Source: Oryzias latipes
Lineage: Eukaryota; Chordata; Actinopteri; Beloniformes; Adrianichthyidae
Direction of reading: 5' to 3'
DNA length: 64,000 nt
Assembly (NCBI RefSeq): GCF_002234675.1
Contig: NC_019879.2
Coordinates: 23,555,855-23,619,854, forward strand
In this document: positions 1 to 12,155 of the stretch, piece after piece
Layout of the letters: each line of letters starts with the position of its first letter
Position numbering within the stretch: the first letter of the stretch is position 1
Notes under the pieces: generated by a model
Told to the model about the DNA's origin: nothing
Seen by the model: the letters and a program-made list of their open reading frames with translations, nothing else
Database searches by the model: none
Translations under genes and position numbers: made by a program

Positions 1-35
1 TTTCCCTCTCTCTTTCAGATAGTATGTTCCTCTAG

Positions 36-524
36 TGGTTTCCACGAACGGGAGCGACCCTACGGTCAATGGTGCCGGGTCACACATAGCAGATCCACTA
101 GATAGCATGTCCCCTTCGTGGCGCTGTACTCGAACGGGGCGGCCCAACGGTCAATGGTGCCGGGTCACACATAGCAGATCCACTAGATAGCATGTCCCCT
201 TCGTGGCGCTGTACTCGAACGGGGGCGGCCCAACGGTCAATGGTGCCGGGTCACACATAGCAAATCCACTAGATAGCATGTTCCCTTCGTGGCGCTGTAC
301 TCGAACGGGGGCGGCCCAACGGTCAATGGTGCCGGGTCACACATAGTAGATCCACTAGTTAGCATGTTCCCTTCGTGGCGCTGTACTCGAACGGGGGCGG
401 CCCAAACGGTCAATGGTGCCGGGTCACACATAGCAGATCCACTAGATAGCATGTTCCCTTCGTGGCGCTGTACTCGAACGGGGGCGGCCCAAACGGTCAA
501 TGGTGCCGGGTCACACATAGCAGT
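36..524. repeat. Minisatellite, 85-87 bp unit, about six copies
   Basis: The phrase ccgggtcacacatagca recurs at 75, 160, 246, 332, 419 and 506, giving successive periods of 85, 86, 86, 87 and 87 bp. Units are nearly identical and GC-richer than the flanks. The first unit is the most divergent. Length grows to the right because one G is added in a G run and one A in an A run. Frames stay open across the array on both strands only because the unit lacks stops; I see no sign that it codes. Confidence 0.95.
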
Positions 525-631
525 CATACTGGGAAATGAAATGAAAATGGAATGCTGCCGAAAACACACCCCATTTTATTACACACTGATTATACATTCA
601 CACTTTTCTTCTTCTGGATGATTTTAGTGTT

Positions 632-778
632 GGGGGTTTTGTTACCCGAAAATTTTATGGAAGTTTTATGGAATTGAACGGAGCCTTATGCCAAACGAAA
701 ATATGTGAATGCCAACTTAAAGAATGTGGTAAAATGTCAAATGAATATTTCTTACTGCAAGAGTTGTCTGACTGAAAT
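632..778. repeat. Direct repeat, copy A
   Basis: About 147 bp starting with a G run and ttttgttacccgaa, and ending gttgtctgactgaaat. It recurs nearly unchanged at 973-1131. The roughly 195 bp between the copies contains a TATA-like tatttaagcc and a pyrimidine-rich stretch. A short element with direct terminal repeats or a local duplication would both fit. The family is not recognised. Confidence 0.85.
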
Positions 779-972
779 GACGATTTATCGTATTTCGGGC
801 AGATACTCGCTGCAGTGTTTTTCAGGTAAATACCCTAGGGCGGTTCAGTTAATTAACTCACCTGCTCAGCGTCCTATTTAAGCCAGGTGCGCAGTTGTTC
901 ATTCTTTCTTACCTTCAGCGCTCATTCTTCGCCCCACCCTCCTCCCCGGCTTCCACCTGTGGGCTCCGTAAA

Positions 973-1131
973 GGGGGGTTTTGTTACCCGAAAGTTTTAT
1001 GGAAATTTTATGGAAGTTTTATGGAATTGAACGGAGCCTTATGCCAAACGAAAATATGTGAATGCCAACTTAAAGAATGTGGAAAAATGTCAAATAAATA
1101 TTTCTTACTGCAAGAGTTGTCTGACTGAAAT
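973..1131. repeat. Direct repeat, copy B
   Basis: Second copy of the segment at 632-778. It carries an extra iteration of about 11 bp of the ttttatggaa motif near its start. Apart from that the two copies differ at only a few positions, so the duplication is fairly recent. Confidence 0.85.
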
Positions 1132-1179
1132 ATGTTTAGTTGTAGCTGTTTAGTTAGTTAGTTCAGTTTAGAATTTTCC

Positions 1180-1312
1180 TATTGAATTCTATGTATTCAT
1201 GATCCTTTTGATTTTATGTTTACTTTACAATTACCAGTACAAAGCCCATTGAGACGACTGTTGTTGTAATTTTGGGCTATGTAAATAAAATTTAATTTAA
1301 ATGAATATTGTT
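1180..1312 (+). mobile_element. LINE 3'-tail remnant
   Basis: Shows the string cccattgagacgactgttg followed by a tail ending gtaaataaaatttaattt. This resembles the 3' ends of common teleost non-LTR retrotransposons (family assignment from memory, probably L2-like). A diverged copy with the same order of motifs lies at 29740-29945. No coding part is left. Confidence 0.55.
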
Positions 1313-4300
1313 CATTGTGTTATCCTAAATTAATAAAATATACTTTATGCATTTAATTTATTAATCAAGGTTCAGTTTAATGGAAAACTATTTTTAAAAT
1401 GCTATGTCTTTTTTTATTATTTTGTCTATTTCAAGCTCTCTCCAGTAAATGAGCAAAACGTTAATTCCTTCTGTTTCGTTTCAAACAGCTGTCTATACTG
1501 TTGTATTTCGAATTGTGAAAAGCCAATGTATTTATTTATTTTTTACCTGTTTCTTTAATTGTTTATTGGGCTTTACAATTATGACGTAATGATCTCATGC
1601 AGTTTGAAAGAAGTGAGCATGACTTTTTATTATAGGTGTGGAGGGTCTCTGCCCATTTACATTTTATGTCTCAGTACGTCCCCTTACAAGTCCATAAATG
1701 CCACAACTTTGGAATTTTATTGGTCTTAATATAATGACTTTTTTGAATGAGAAAACTGAGTCCTGAACGCACAATAGAGTTACCCATCACCGGTGTAAAT
1801 GTCAAAATTACGCATTTGGCATGGGAATATTTGCTTGTGAAGTTTTGCCACTTGTTTTTTTTGCAATTTTAATTTTCACTTCGTAACAAGACTTTTTACT
1901 CTGTTTCATCCAATATTCTTTCTCACTTGTCAAAGTTTTGTGGTGCTTTAATCTTAATTTTTACTGTCCATGCCCTGGGGTCTTTTTAACTTTTTTTTTT
2001 TAACATTCCACAGTTATTAATAGTCAAATATTTTAAGTTGAAAATCATAGATTGTTTTCCTGGTGACACTTCTTTTTCAGCTCCTTAAGTGCTGGAATTG
2101 ATGGTTGGATTAATATAGGTTTGTCCTTTCTAATGACTTTTTTAAATGCTTTGAAATGTTTTTTTTAAACTATAATATAACTATTTTAAAACAATTAACT
2201 TTTAATTGTAGGTTTATACGAAATACATTTAGGCTAGTTTAAAGCAACATCTACCTGAGACAAGTGCAGTTGACCAACTAACCACTAGGAGCTTACAGCA
2301 AAAATAAAGGCTGATTTCCTCTGGTCCGTTTGTGGTGCGTCTCCGTTGCGTTGACAAAAAAAACATAAAATGTTAATTAATCTATCGGAATGTTTACCTG
2401 TCATGTTTGTGTCTGAAGTTCGGCCCTCTGTAACGCAAATGCAAGTTTTACACAGGAGTTCCGTTTCCAGTCGATCAATGCGTCAATTTTGCGGTAAAAA
2501 GCTGAAAAAACAGGAAACATATGCAGGTTTCAAAACTAAAACTTCCATTGTACTTTTAAAATAAAACTTTATAAAAATGTATTTATATTTACGCTCATAT
2601 ACCTAGAGATTACGCACTTTAACGCTGCTGATAACACTGTTGTCCATTTTTGCCATGAACAACAAACTTTTATTTTGAAAGTACAAAAACATGACATCAT
2701 TTATGACACAAAACAGGCATTATTCAAGGACTCAGTGAGAAAGGAGATGGTATGGGACCTGATTGCTAAAGTTTTGGATGTTGACCTCACAGGGACAGGG
2801 TGAAAGCAGGACTAATTATTCCTCTGGGAGCCAGGGAGGGAGGAGGTACGGAGCGGACACGCAACGGAGACCATGTAAACTTACTGGCGGTCTTGAGGCG
2901 GACTCCTCACACAACGCACTGCTATCAGTGTTAGTTCGGGGTAAGTCTGTCCCCAGTCACTCAAATGTAAGATCATCCCCGTTTATAAGAAAATGAAGAA
3001 TAGTTACAGTTTAGGTCATTTATTTTGTCATTGGGGAAAACTATTTATGAACATAGTTGTTTTATTGTAAAGTTGATTAACGCAGTACACACATTGTACT
3101 TTGAATGGCCGGTCGGTATCCATTGATCCCCACTTTAGATCGTCCTAAGTGTCTCCCCCCTTTTGGCCCAGTTTAAGAAAAGGGTTTGATGACATTAGCT
3201 ATATCTGGCCAAGATTAAAACAAACACTGGATTGAAATTATTTTAGGAGTAAACAAATTTGTCATGTGACCACACAAATCTGTCTTTGTCACTGGATTAC
3301 ACTGTACTTACATGCACCGGAGGGTGTCAATTTTTATCCTGCATGGAAATCTATTTTTTATCTTTACTTCAATTGTTTTAAAAAGAAAAACATTCTGCAT
3401 TGTCTCTGTTTTAAACACTCACATCTTTGTTCATAATATTCTAAAAAGAAAACTTTTGCATGAATTGTCAGGAGCCGTGGGGAGTCAGAACATCTCCTGC
3501 TGCACTGAACAGATGCTCAGAGGACAATAACGTTTAATCCGCTCTTTGTGAAACGAGCTGCTGTGTTACAGCGGAAAGATTTGCAGGGGAGCTCTGAGAT
3601 AGTAACAAACAAACAAACACTAGCTTCTCTAGTACTAATCCAGCAATCAAGGTAATTACACCCCAAAAGTCTCTACTGAACCGCCACCCACTTTTCACTG
3701 GAAGTAAACAGCCCTTCAGGTGAGGTTAACTCAGTTTTCTTCGCTCACTCATGGAGCTCTTATGAATTTGCTTTTCTTAGACCTCCTACTGAAACCACCT
3801 TACAAAGCATGAGGCTCTGAGATATCACTGGAGCACATAAAAATGGACAAATACCCTTCCATCTATCATTTCAGCTCACTTCGATCTTTTCAAGGTTGAA
3901 GAGGAGCTGAAATCTTCACCAGTTAAGATGGAGAACTGCCCTGGAAGGGGGCGTGTCCATCCACAATAATGCAAACTAGATGCATTTAGTTCATAATTTA
4001 AGTTTGTTAAAAAAAAAGAAGCAAATCCTTGCAAAAATCTCTTTATCTCACTCTCGTTCGTCTTCTCACCCAGCCATGCAGCTGCATGCAGCCGTCTGTG
4101 TAAGTATATAATATCCTCATTTTTCTCATTTAGAAATTGTGTTACTGTCGATGGATGACTGATACCAGACTCACAGCAGAATTATTGAAGACTGCATTTC
4201 CTGAGAAAGATTTACCTGCGCTCACTGCTGAATTTTTGCTGATGAAATCGTTTGAAATTGACAATGTAGTAAAGATTCCGTGTCAGAGCTAAGTGGAGAT

Positions 4301-5124
4301 AAAGTGTTAATCAAGCTGTCTCATAAAGAATTTATTTCACCATTAAAGAAGCTATAGATGAAAGCCGTGGAGAACTGAAACAACACGTAAAAGGATAAAA
4401 GAAAAAGTGATGAAAAAACAAAAAGCCTCGGAAAGAAGGAAATAAAAAAAAAATCAAAATTATTAACAAAAGCAAATGGATCATTTTTGATGTAAAATAG
4501 AAAAAAAACACTTGCATCAAAGAAAATTTATTTTAGAAGACTGTTATATATTAAAAACACTTAGATCAGGATGCAAACCAGTTTGAAATATTACACTTTT
4601 TTTGGAAACTGTAGCTGAAGGATACTCTTCCATGCTGTTACAGCAGTGTTATGTAAACTGTAATTTGCAACAGTTAATGGCCATTGATTGTTTCAATTGA
4701 GTGCACAGTGGTGCTCAGTAATGATGACTGTGCAAGTATCCCAAATGCCAATGTACAAGCTTCAGCTGGTAAAGCAAAAGTTCATTTTTTTTAAAAAGTG
4801 GAAACTAGGTAAAAAGGAAAAGAGGTATCAGCATTTGTCCCAGCTTCAGAGAGCCAAAGGCAAGGTATAGTGTAGTGTGAAACAGCAGGGACCGTAGGGA
4901 AAGACTGTAGGTTAATTTTGAATTGCCACATGCATGTGCTCACTAAAGTACATCCGACCACACAGTAAAAACTGCAAGTGGTCTGTGGAATTATGGTGTT
5001 TTGTTTCATTTTACTAGACAGAGAGCAAAAAAAAACAGTTTCCCCCTTCTGTGTCTCACCTCTCAATTTTTTAAAAGTCTTGGTTACAAGACTTTTGGAA
5101 AGAACTGCAGGAACGGATGCAACA
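1313..5124. other. AT-rich DNA with no supported gene
   Basis: Contains poly-T and poly-A tracts and a slightly GC-richer patch at about 2760-2960, but no long open frame, no exon with convincing splice sites and no repeat that I recognise. Short open frames here are at most about 110 codons and have no protein-like composition. Confidence 0.5.
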
Positions 5125-5126
5125 TA

Positions 5127-6077
5127 CACTCACTTTACTTTATTAGGCACACCTGTTCAATTGCGCGTTCATACAAAGTTCTAATCAGCCAATCACATGG
5201 CAGCAGCAACTCGACGCTTTATACACGTAGACATGGTAAAAACCATCTGCTGCAGTTCAATTTGAGCATCAGAATGGAGAAGAAAGGTGATTTAAGTGAC
5301 TTTGAACGTGCCATGGTTGTTGGTGCCAAACAGGCTGGTCTAAGTATTTCAGAAACTGCTGATCTACTGGGATTTTCATCCACAACCATCTCCAGGGTTA
5401 ACAGAGAATACAGTTTTTACAGAAGACCGCACAGACTGCCACTTCTGTCAGCTAAGAACAGGAAATTGAAGTTACAATTCACACACTCATCAAAAACAGG
5501 ACAACAGAAGATTGGAAAAACATTGTCTGGTCTGACAAGTCTCCTTTTGTGCTGCAACATTTGGATGGTAGGGTCAGAATTTGGTGTCAACAATGTGAAA
5601 ACATGGATCCATCCTGCCTTTTATCAGGCTGGCGGTGTCTTGGTGTGGGGGGTATTTTCTTGGCCCACTTTGGGCCCATTAGTACCAATTGAGCATGGTT
5701 ACTACACCACAGCCTACTAGTTTTGTTGTTGACCATGTCCATCCCTTCAGGACCACAGTGTACCATTTTCTCATGGCTACTTCCAGGAGGATAAGGCACC
5801 ATGTCATAAAGCTAGAATCATCTCAGACTGGTTTCTTGAACATGACAATGAGTTCACTGAGCTGAAATGGCCTCAACAGTCACCAGATGTCAACCCAATA
5901 GAGCACCTCTTTGTTGTGGTGGAACGAGCGATTAGCATCATGTATGTGGAGCCGACAAATCTGCAACAACTGTGTGATGCCATCATGTCAATATGGACCA
6001 ATCTCTCTGAGTTTCCAGTACCTTGTTGAATCTATGCCACCAAGAATAAAGGCAGTTCTTAAAGTGGTCGGTGAATG
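5127..6077 (+). mobile_element. Tc1-type DNA transposon, internally deleted
   Basis: The left end cactcactttactttatta and right end gtcggtgaatg are imperfect inverted repeats of the teleost Tc1-like type. They are flanked by TA at 5125-5126 and 6078-6079, the target duplication expected for Tc1/mariner. The element is 951 bp where intact relatives are about 1.2-1.3 kb, so roughly 300 bp are missing from the middle. It cannot move itself, but the intact ends could in principle have been moved by a related transposase. Confidence 0.9.
5274..6060 (+). pseudogene. Tc1-like transposase remnant
   Basis: Starts MEKKGDLSDFERAMVVGAKQ at 5274, the N-terminal helix-turn-helix of teleost Tc1-like transposases, followed by ISETADLLGFSSTTISRV. 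The frame then jumps to YRRPHRLPLLSAKNRK, skipping about 60 residues of the second DNA-binding half. Later pieces match the catalytic part: GGVLVWGVFSW then LGPLVPIEH, and, after frame changes, a stretch reading DWFLEHDNEF in another frame and QYLVESMPPRIKAVL at the end. The protein is broken by the deletion and at least two frame changes. Bounds are approximate. Confidence 0.88.
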
Positions 6078-6079
6078 TA

Positions 6080-7573
6080 TGTTGAATGGAACTGATGTAA
6101 AACTAGTGGAAAGATGTGTGTTACATCAACAGTTAAGCATTGTGGTGGCGGTTCTGAAACTGAAACCTTTATACTCAACCTGTGGACCCTAACGGAAATG
6201 TTTGATCTTTAGTTTAAAACATAAATGCTGAAAATTTTATAGAAAAAATAATGTAAAATATCACGAAGAAGTAAAGAAATATGACTCACATATAGAAAAT
6301 AAACCCATAAAAAGCACCCACTGATACATATTTGAAAAGAAGATTGAGAAGAATCTTTTACCACAATGGAAAATGATCACATCTTAGGACATCCTGATAC
6401 TTCAGATGCTTTAATTCAACCAATGAAATGAATAAAATCCAGAATAAATGTGGTAAATGGTAACACCCCTTCTAATTTTAGAATAGTCCATTATGAAAGA
6501 ATGATGCAAGCTCGAAAAGCATGAAAATCAATTAAAGGCATGTAAATAAATCTTACAGTGTGCAGATTTAATGGAAAAAAAACCTGATGGAAGAAAAGTC
6601 TTTGTACATTTTTTATAATTTGGAAATTGAGCCCTTTAATCTTTACTTTTAGCCAAAGCAAAGAAGCATTGTATCTCTGCAAAACTGTGACAGTTACAGC
6701 TGTGTCATTGGAGTCTTTAGTTCCTTCAAAAGTGCATTTTTTTCTGGGGAAAGAAGGACTGGAAATCATATGATGTAGTCATGGGAGAGAGGTGTCAGGG
6801 GTTAAAAGATTCAGAGTCATGGTTCAACACATAAAAGAAGCCTTGTTTACAGCTTCACAGTGGAAGATTCCAAACCTTGAAGAAAACTAGGGCTCCATAA
6901 CAAATACATCAAATAACAAAAACAGGGGGAAAAAGGAAAACCTTAAACTAAATACATAACAGATGATTGAAAAATCAAAAGTTAAACAAAACTACTCCAA
7001 CACATTATGAGGATCCAGCCACCGAAAAAAACCACTGAAAGTTCATCAAACCAGCAGGCAACAGTTAATTGTGACAGAAACTGTGTGTGACAGAAAGCAA
7101 ACAAAAACACGCAGACTGAGCTTAACAAACCCGAACAAAATATCAAATGTGAAACATCAGCAACATCCGTTTAAAAATAAAACCAAGAAATCTGAAATCA
7201 CATCACAGATCATTTCACACGCAATAAGCAAAACCAATGTAAGCCGAATTACCAATCCCATTTCATACAGGATATTTTTAAATAAAAAAATATAGAAAAG
7301 ACAGCAGAATCCAGCATAACAAAAAGAGATAAACAAGTTGACATACAACACGAAATATGTCTCATTTCTTTTACGACCAAAGGCAAGGTTATTTTGATTT
7401 TGAAAACTTTACAGCAGGTTCAGAATTAATCGCTATTCTATCCGCTTTTAAAATGTCATTCCTGTACAGAAAAGGTCTCAGGCAAATAGTGGGAATCCTG
7501 TGCTGATGTGTTAAATCCTGTCCACCTGTGGGCTTTTAAAGTTTTCTGATGTAAGGAATAAGTTGTTCTAAGG
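6080..7573. other. AT-rich DNA with no supported gene
   Basis: Low-complexity A-rich stretches dominate, notably 6890-7330, which reads as K/N/T-rich peptide on one strand. No motif, splice structure or known repeat was recognised. Confidence 0.5.
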
Positions 7574-8021
7574 CAGGGGTGTCAAACTCATTTTCACCGA
7601 GGGCCACATCAGCAAAGTGGTTGTCCTCAAAGGGCCAGATATAACTTATATATGTAACTAAATGTAATGAAAAATAAATGTAACTACTCCTTAATGTTAA
7701 ATAACTCATTTATTTATTTATTATAACTTTTTAAAGTGACAATTACAGTCACATAGAAAACATAAGTATATTTGCTTATTACTCTAGCATAAATCCTTTA
7801 AACTTGATTTTGTCAGGTTAGGTTATATGGACAGTGTTTGAGTCCTAATGTATAGTTGCCCAATCCGATATTTCAAGTCCCATTCCCCCTTGATAAGAAT
7901 AAACACACACCAATTTTTATTTTTTATTTTAAGAAATTAAAAACGTTTAAGCTCTCGCGGGCCACATAAAATGACACGGAGGGCCACATTTGGCCCGCGG
8001 GCCTTGAGTTTGACACATGTG
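7574..8021. mobile_element. Short hAT element (448 bp)
   Basis: Left end caggggtgtcaaactcattt and right end tgagtttgacacatgtg are the terminal inverted repeats of a hAT (Charlie-like) family. Characteristic gagggccacat motifs sit just inside both ends. Flanking 8-bp duplications are ttctaagg (7566-7573) and ctgtaagg (8022-8029), 6 of 8 matching. There is no transposase, so it is non-autonomous. A 53-bp block inside it is repeated inverted at 8168-8220. Confidence 0.88.
7815..7867 (+). repeat. 53-bp inverted repeat, left arm
   Basis: Pairs with 8168-8220 in inverted orientation with one mismatch in 53 bp. This arm is inside the hAT element and the partner is outside it, 300 bp away. Confidence 0.9.
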
Positions 8022-8146
8022 CTGTAAGGCATCTGTAAACTGTACAGCACATCGTACTCAATGTATTGGAATTAGAACGATGTCAATACATTTTCAAAAT
8101 ATTAACAACACGTTTTTTTGTACTTTACGTCTAGTTTCCAGGTACT

Positions 8147-8222
8147 TAAAGTCCCACTCTGATCATCCGGATTGGGCAACTATACATTAGGACTTAAACA
8201 CTGTCCATATAACCTAACCTTA
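8147..8222. repeat. TTAA-type element end carrying the right inverted arm
   Basis: The sequence ttaaagtcccactctgatca matches the terminus of the TTAA-flanked family seen at 21546, 26124, 51725 and elsewhere. It runs straight into the 53-bp arm at 8168-8220. No matching right end was found, so its extent is unknown. Confidence 0.5.
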
Positions 8223-10100
8223 TAACCAAGCTTTTGAAACTAGTGAAGTTATTCATAAATATTTTGAACCAGACGTCACCGCACTAAAGTTTCCTCTTTC
8301 CTCTATTTCTAAGGTGGACATTTGAGTTCAACTCATCCATATCCAACTGGCTATTTGTTGTGCCATATTTGCATTCCGGACTTGTTGCGATTTCCTCATC
8401 CTATTGATGTTCAGAAAGACAGATTTAATATGCTGTGCAATACTTCAAGCTTTGGCCCTTACCTCCTCCCAGGGCATGTAAAGCAGCATAATGAATCAGT
8501 GGCAGACACTCTTAGATGAAGCTGGTGTCAACATTAATGGTATGGATTTGCAAAATTTTTATAAATAATCCAAAGCCTGCTGTGCATGTCTAAAACGCTG
8601 TGTTGCTTGCTGTAAATGTCCGATGAATTTCAAACAGTGAGATGACTTATTGTGGATTAGGACAATTGAACAATTGATACACAGCATTTCTTCGTTCAGT
8701 CATTTTATTCACATCCTGGTAGGTGTGTATTTCATAAAGAAAAACATGACAAAGTTATTACTATTTGTTATGCTTTTATGTTGAAGCAGAACCCGTTGAA
8801 GGTCTCTCCACCAAATGTCACAGGTTGCACATAAAACAGATTGTTTGTAGTCTAAGTGAGGCTTTGCTCCACTTTTTTATTCCGTGCAGCAAACTGACAT
8901 TCATCATGACTGTGCCTCCATGAACGAGAGCTAACAGATCGATATGGGCCACGTTAAAAAAGCAACCTCTCTTGTATCAGCTGAGACTGATTCAAGGAAT
9001 TTTTGACAGTAAGTTAGAACCCCGCTGCTCCAGTGACAGCACTGTTCTAAATATTGACACTCCTCCAGCAGCACTGCAGGAATATCAATGGCCTTTCATT
9101 GTTAAAATTCTTGTGCGATAGATTTTGGTCTATAGATAGCAGGAAATCTTTCTTCGAAGGTGCTAAAAGACCTGCAGATGAGAGATGGTGATCAAACTAT
9201 GATAGTCAGCTTCTCAAAAGTCTGCTTTGCAGTTGGAAACAGCACTTCTTGGGAAAAACGGGCTTCTGGCACACTTTTGCTCTTTTTTTGGTTTAATCCT
9301 TTTCTAAATCTGCATCTCCCAGACAGGCAGAATGAATATTGAGACCACACTTGAGAAAATAAAATTTACTGGATGTGGAGCCAGATTACCAAAGGGAATA
9401 GTGCACATCTTAGAAATACAGATTGAAATTTTATATTATGTATTTACATAAAGATATATGAAAAAGGCATTTTGATGTTGTGAGCATGCTTAGGCTGAAT
9501 TCAAATTCATTCACTACCCCTACAGCTTCTCCCTACCCCTACATTTAGCCCTCCAAGCAGAGAATCATGGAAAAATAGTGTCTACAAATCCGGACATCAC
9601 TACCAGTTGATGACGTGACGAATAGTCGCCGGTATCTACGTTAGCAAGTAGCAGCTATTGCTCGGAAAATACTTAACAAAATCGGTTTTATGACTTTAAG
9701 AAGTCATGCAAAAACAAAAAGTCAGTACTTACATTTAAATATCAACTTCTGTGGTTTAGTGCATGCCCACGTGAAGAAATGTGTTTCTCCTGAGTCACAA
9801 GTGCGGACTACTGTACCAGCGGAGGGATACCCAGCCCTAAGTCGCTACCACTCCCTTTTAAAAGAACAAGTTCGGACACCACTATATCTCCAAATGCCCC
9901 AACAATTGGAGCAAAAGGGAGGAGCCAGTGGGGTAGGAAAGTTATGCAGATCCGGTCTTAGTATTTGTTGCAATTAAAAAGTAGTGGGCATTGATTCTGT
10001 GACATATGTCTTGAAATTCTTAATTATTTTGACGCATTCAGTCCTTATATCTGACACTGAGGTTGGATTTTTTTAGCTGAGTTAATTGGCTACACTTATG
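8223..10100. other. Intergenic DNA, no supported gene
   Basis: Mostly unremarkable AT-rich sequence. The part at about 9480-9975 is GC-richer, has repeated ctacccctac strings near its left side and gtggggtag near its right, and may be a decayed DNA element, but no clear terminal repeats could be defined. Confidence 0.4.
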
Positions 10101-10637
10101 TGTCATGATCTCAAAAAGAGACAGACCCAGATGCTGGAACCCGAAAGGAAACACAGGAGAGTGATGAGGTAAGTTAAAGAGTTTATTTCCCAGGATGGTG
10201 ATCCGATGGTAAATATGGTGGCAGAGTTCAGGCGATGCGAGGTAAGACGTGGAACAAGAGTCTTGGTTGGGGGTCGTGGCTTGGCTGGAGTGTTTAGCTG
10301 TGACGTGGCTGGAGGTCTTGGCGTGGACAGGAGTCGTGGTGTAGTAGATGAGGATGGATCTGCTGTAGAGACGTAACTCAGGTGAACACTCGTGATGAAC
10401 ATTTCCTGTTGACGAGGCTTAAGGATAAAGTTAGCGAGAGGCAAAACTTCATGAGCAAGAATATACATGAGCAACCAGACTAAGCACCATAAGGGGCAAT
10501 GAACTGGCGATGAATGCTGAAGCTGGATCTCCTTAAGAAGGCTGTAGGTTGATGAAGTGAGTGTTCACAACTGGTGATGATCAGGAAGCAGAGCAGAAAG
10601 GGGAGGGGGAGGAGAGACTACCAGAGGCACCATGACA
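10101..10637 (-). mobile_element. Solo-LTR-like unit, copy 1
   Basis: Begins tgtcatgatct and ends accatgaca, with the TG...CA ends typical of long terminal repeats. On the minus strand it has a C/T-rich 5' part and an aaataaactc polyadenylation-like signal in its 3' third, consistent with U3-R-U5 order. A second copy (60098-60650) shares cagatgctggaaccc near one end and the G/A-rich aggggg...gag block near the other. No internal region is present. An old LTR-retrotransposon fossil is the best reading; the superfamily is not assigned. Confidence 0.6.
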
Positions 10638-10810
10638 ATTTGTCCCTAGGTTTGAATGTGAGAGTGCATGGGTGTGGGATTTGTGGCCCTGCGACAGACT
10701 GGCGATCTTTCCAGGGTGTCCCCTGCCTTTGCCCACGAGTGGCTGAGATAGGTTCCAGCAAACCAGTGACTCCAAAAGGGACAAAACAGGTTTAGAAGAT
10801 GAATGAATGA
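10638..10810 (+). mobile_element. LINE 3'-tail-like repeat
   Basis: Contains gccctgcgacagactggcga, then tccagggtgtcccctgcc and ggctgagataggttccagc, ending in a gaatgaatgag tail. This order is a very common teleost non-LTR retrotransposon 3' end. Related copies are at 23238-23372 and, inverted, 61480-61760. The solo-LTR-like unit abuts its left side. Confidence 0.65.
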
Positions 10811-11744
10811 GTTTAAAGTAAAAAAGACATTGAGAAAAACTCAATGAAACAATCAACTTAAAAAAAGTTTATTAGTTTAATTTCATGTTTTTGTCTTCAT
10901 CAAGTCCCATGTCTTCATTATGGCTTGATACATAATATTTACAAATAGGGTATGAAGGTCTGCACCACACACGCTGTCTTGTTCCGCCTTTACTAGATTG
11001 CAGCTCATTCAGAGAAACTGCTGGACCAGACCAAGAGTCTCAAGGTTTCTCCAAAAATCCTGAAAAATTTTCAGAGACATGAGGCAAAAATTTGTAGGTG
11101 GGTCCTCCCACTCCTTTTCTTACAAAATAACAAACAATTCACAGTAGATTCTGTAAATATTGGAAAGATTATCAACCTACAACATAAATATATGTCCAAC
11201 TCTGCTGAACCAAAAGTAGCTAAAGATGTGAATCCAAGAACAAAAGTGAAAAGAGTTCAATGACTTTATGGATCACACTATAAAACTGAAATATGTAAGA
11301 CAAGAAAAGTAGAGTGATTAATAGTGATTTAAAAATGGATCCTCCTCCAGGACCCCCCTTGTGGCCCTAAACTATGAGCATGTGTCTGCCTCACCTGTTG
11401 GCAAGCCCCCCTTCTGGGCATGCTCACTCTTGGCATTAATCTCACCACAGGATGACTGGTCCCTCCTCTTGATTCCCTGCTGGCTATGTATCCATTTTGT
11501 GCAAGAAAATCCCTGCCGAAGCAGAGATTCTTGATCTACAAGCTCAGTGGGTCTTTCTGCTGGGATCCGGGAAAAAATGGGAAGCTTTTTGCTCCCCACA
11601 AGACCACACCTGTTTTTAAGCAAATTTTCAACAACAACAAAAGGGTCTATATTATGGTTTTCTCAGGCCTTTCCGTTTAAACTATATCTCTATATATCAT
11701 AATATATTACTTTTTGTACACTAAATAACACATTTGTTTTTATA
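10811..11744. other. Intergenic DNA, no supported gene
   Basis: AT-rich apart from about 11340-11620, which has moderate GC and overlapping short open frames on both strands but no domain-like sequence. No recognised repeat. Confidence 0.4.
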
Positions 11745-12110
11745 AAATACGAGTTATTTTTGCATGCTTCTTTTCCAAACCAGAAGTAAGATACCTTAAT
11801 CTCTAAGGCAACGCCTTTCGCTCCTTATAGGTGTCGGCCATTTCATGACATCAACCTAGAGTCAGGTGTGTGTGTTAGCCTGGGGGTGGTGCTGGCAGCG
11901 CAGGCTCTTCCTGGAAGGGGATGTTATCTACGTCACGATGTGAGAACCCAATTGTGTTTTTGGTGCAGGGTTTTAGAGGAATAGTTAGAGGTGCGTGAAT
12001 GGATTAAAATACCACATTAGGGTTGTTTATTGTGTGGAATTAACATTATATTCAATATAAAACCTCAAAATAAGTTGATTTGACATAATACAGGACCTTT
12101 AAAAGAAAAA
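11745..12110 (+). mobile_element. Dispersed repeat family X, copy 1
   Basis: Shares with 33725-34167 the ordered motifs gagttatttt, gaagta, gggttttagaggaata, aaaataccac, aattaacatt, gttgattt and a right end ending in cctttaa. A third copy is inverted and interrupted at 59700-60964. Probably a non-autonomous DNA element; termini and class were not established. Confidence 0.65.
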
Positions 12111-12155
12111 ATAAATTCAGGAAAGGGATTGTAAATGACCAGTGTTTAAACATAT

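Noticed and set aside
36-524. CRISPR-like regular repeats
   Set aside because: Units are contiguous and nearly identical over the whole 85-87 bp with no variable spacers, and the genome is animal. This is a minisatellite.
237-621. 110-codon open frames on both strands
   Set aside because: They are translations of the minisatellite, with the peptide repeating at the unit period.
10103-10474. 123-codon minus-strand frame
   Set aside because: It lies inside the solo-LTR-like unit and is not preserved in the second copy; Thr/Pro/Ser-rich composition without motifs.
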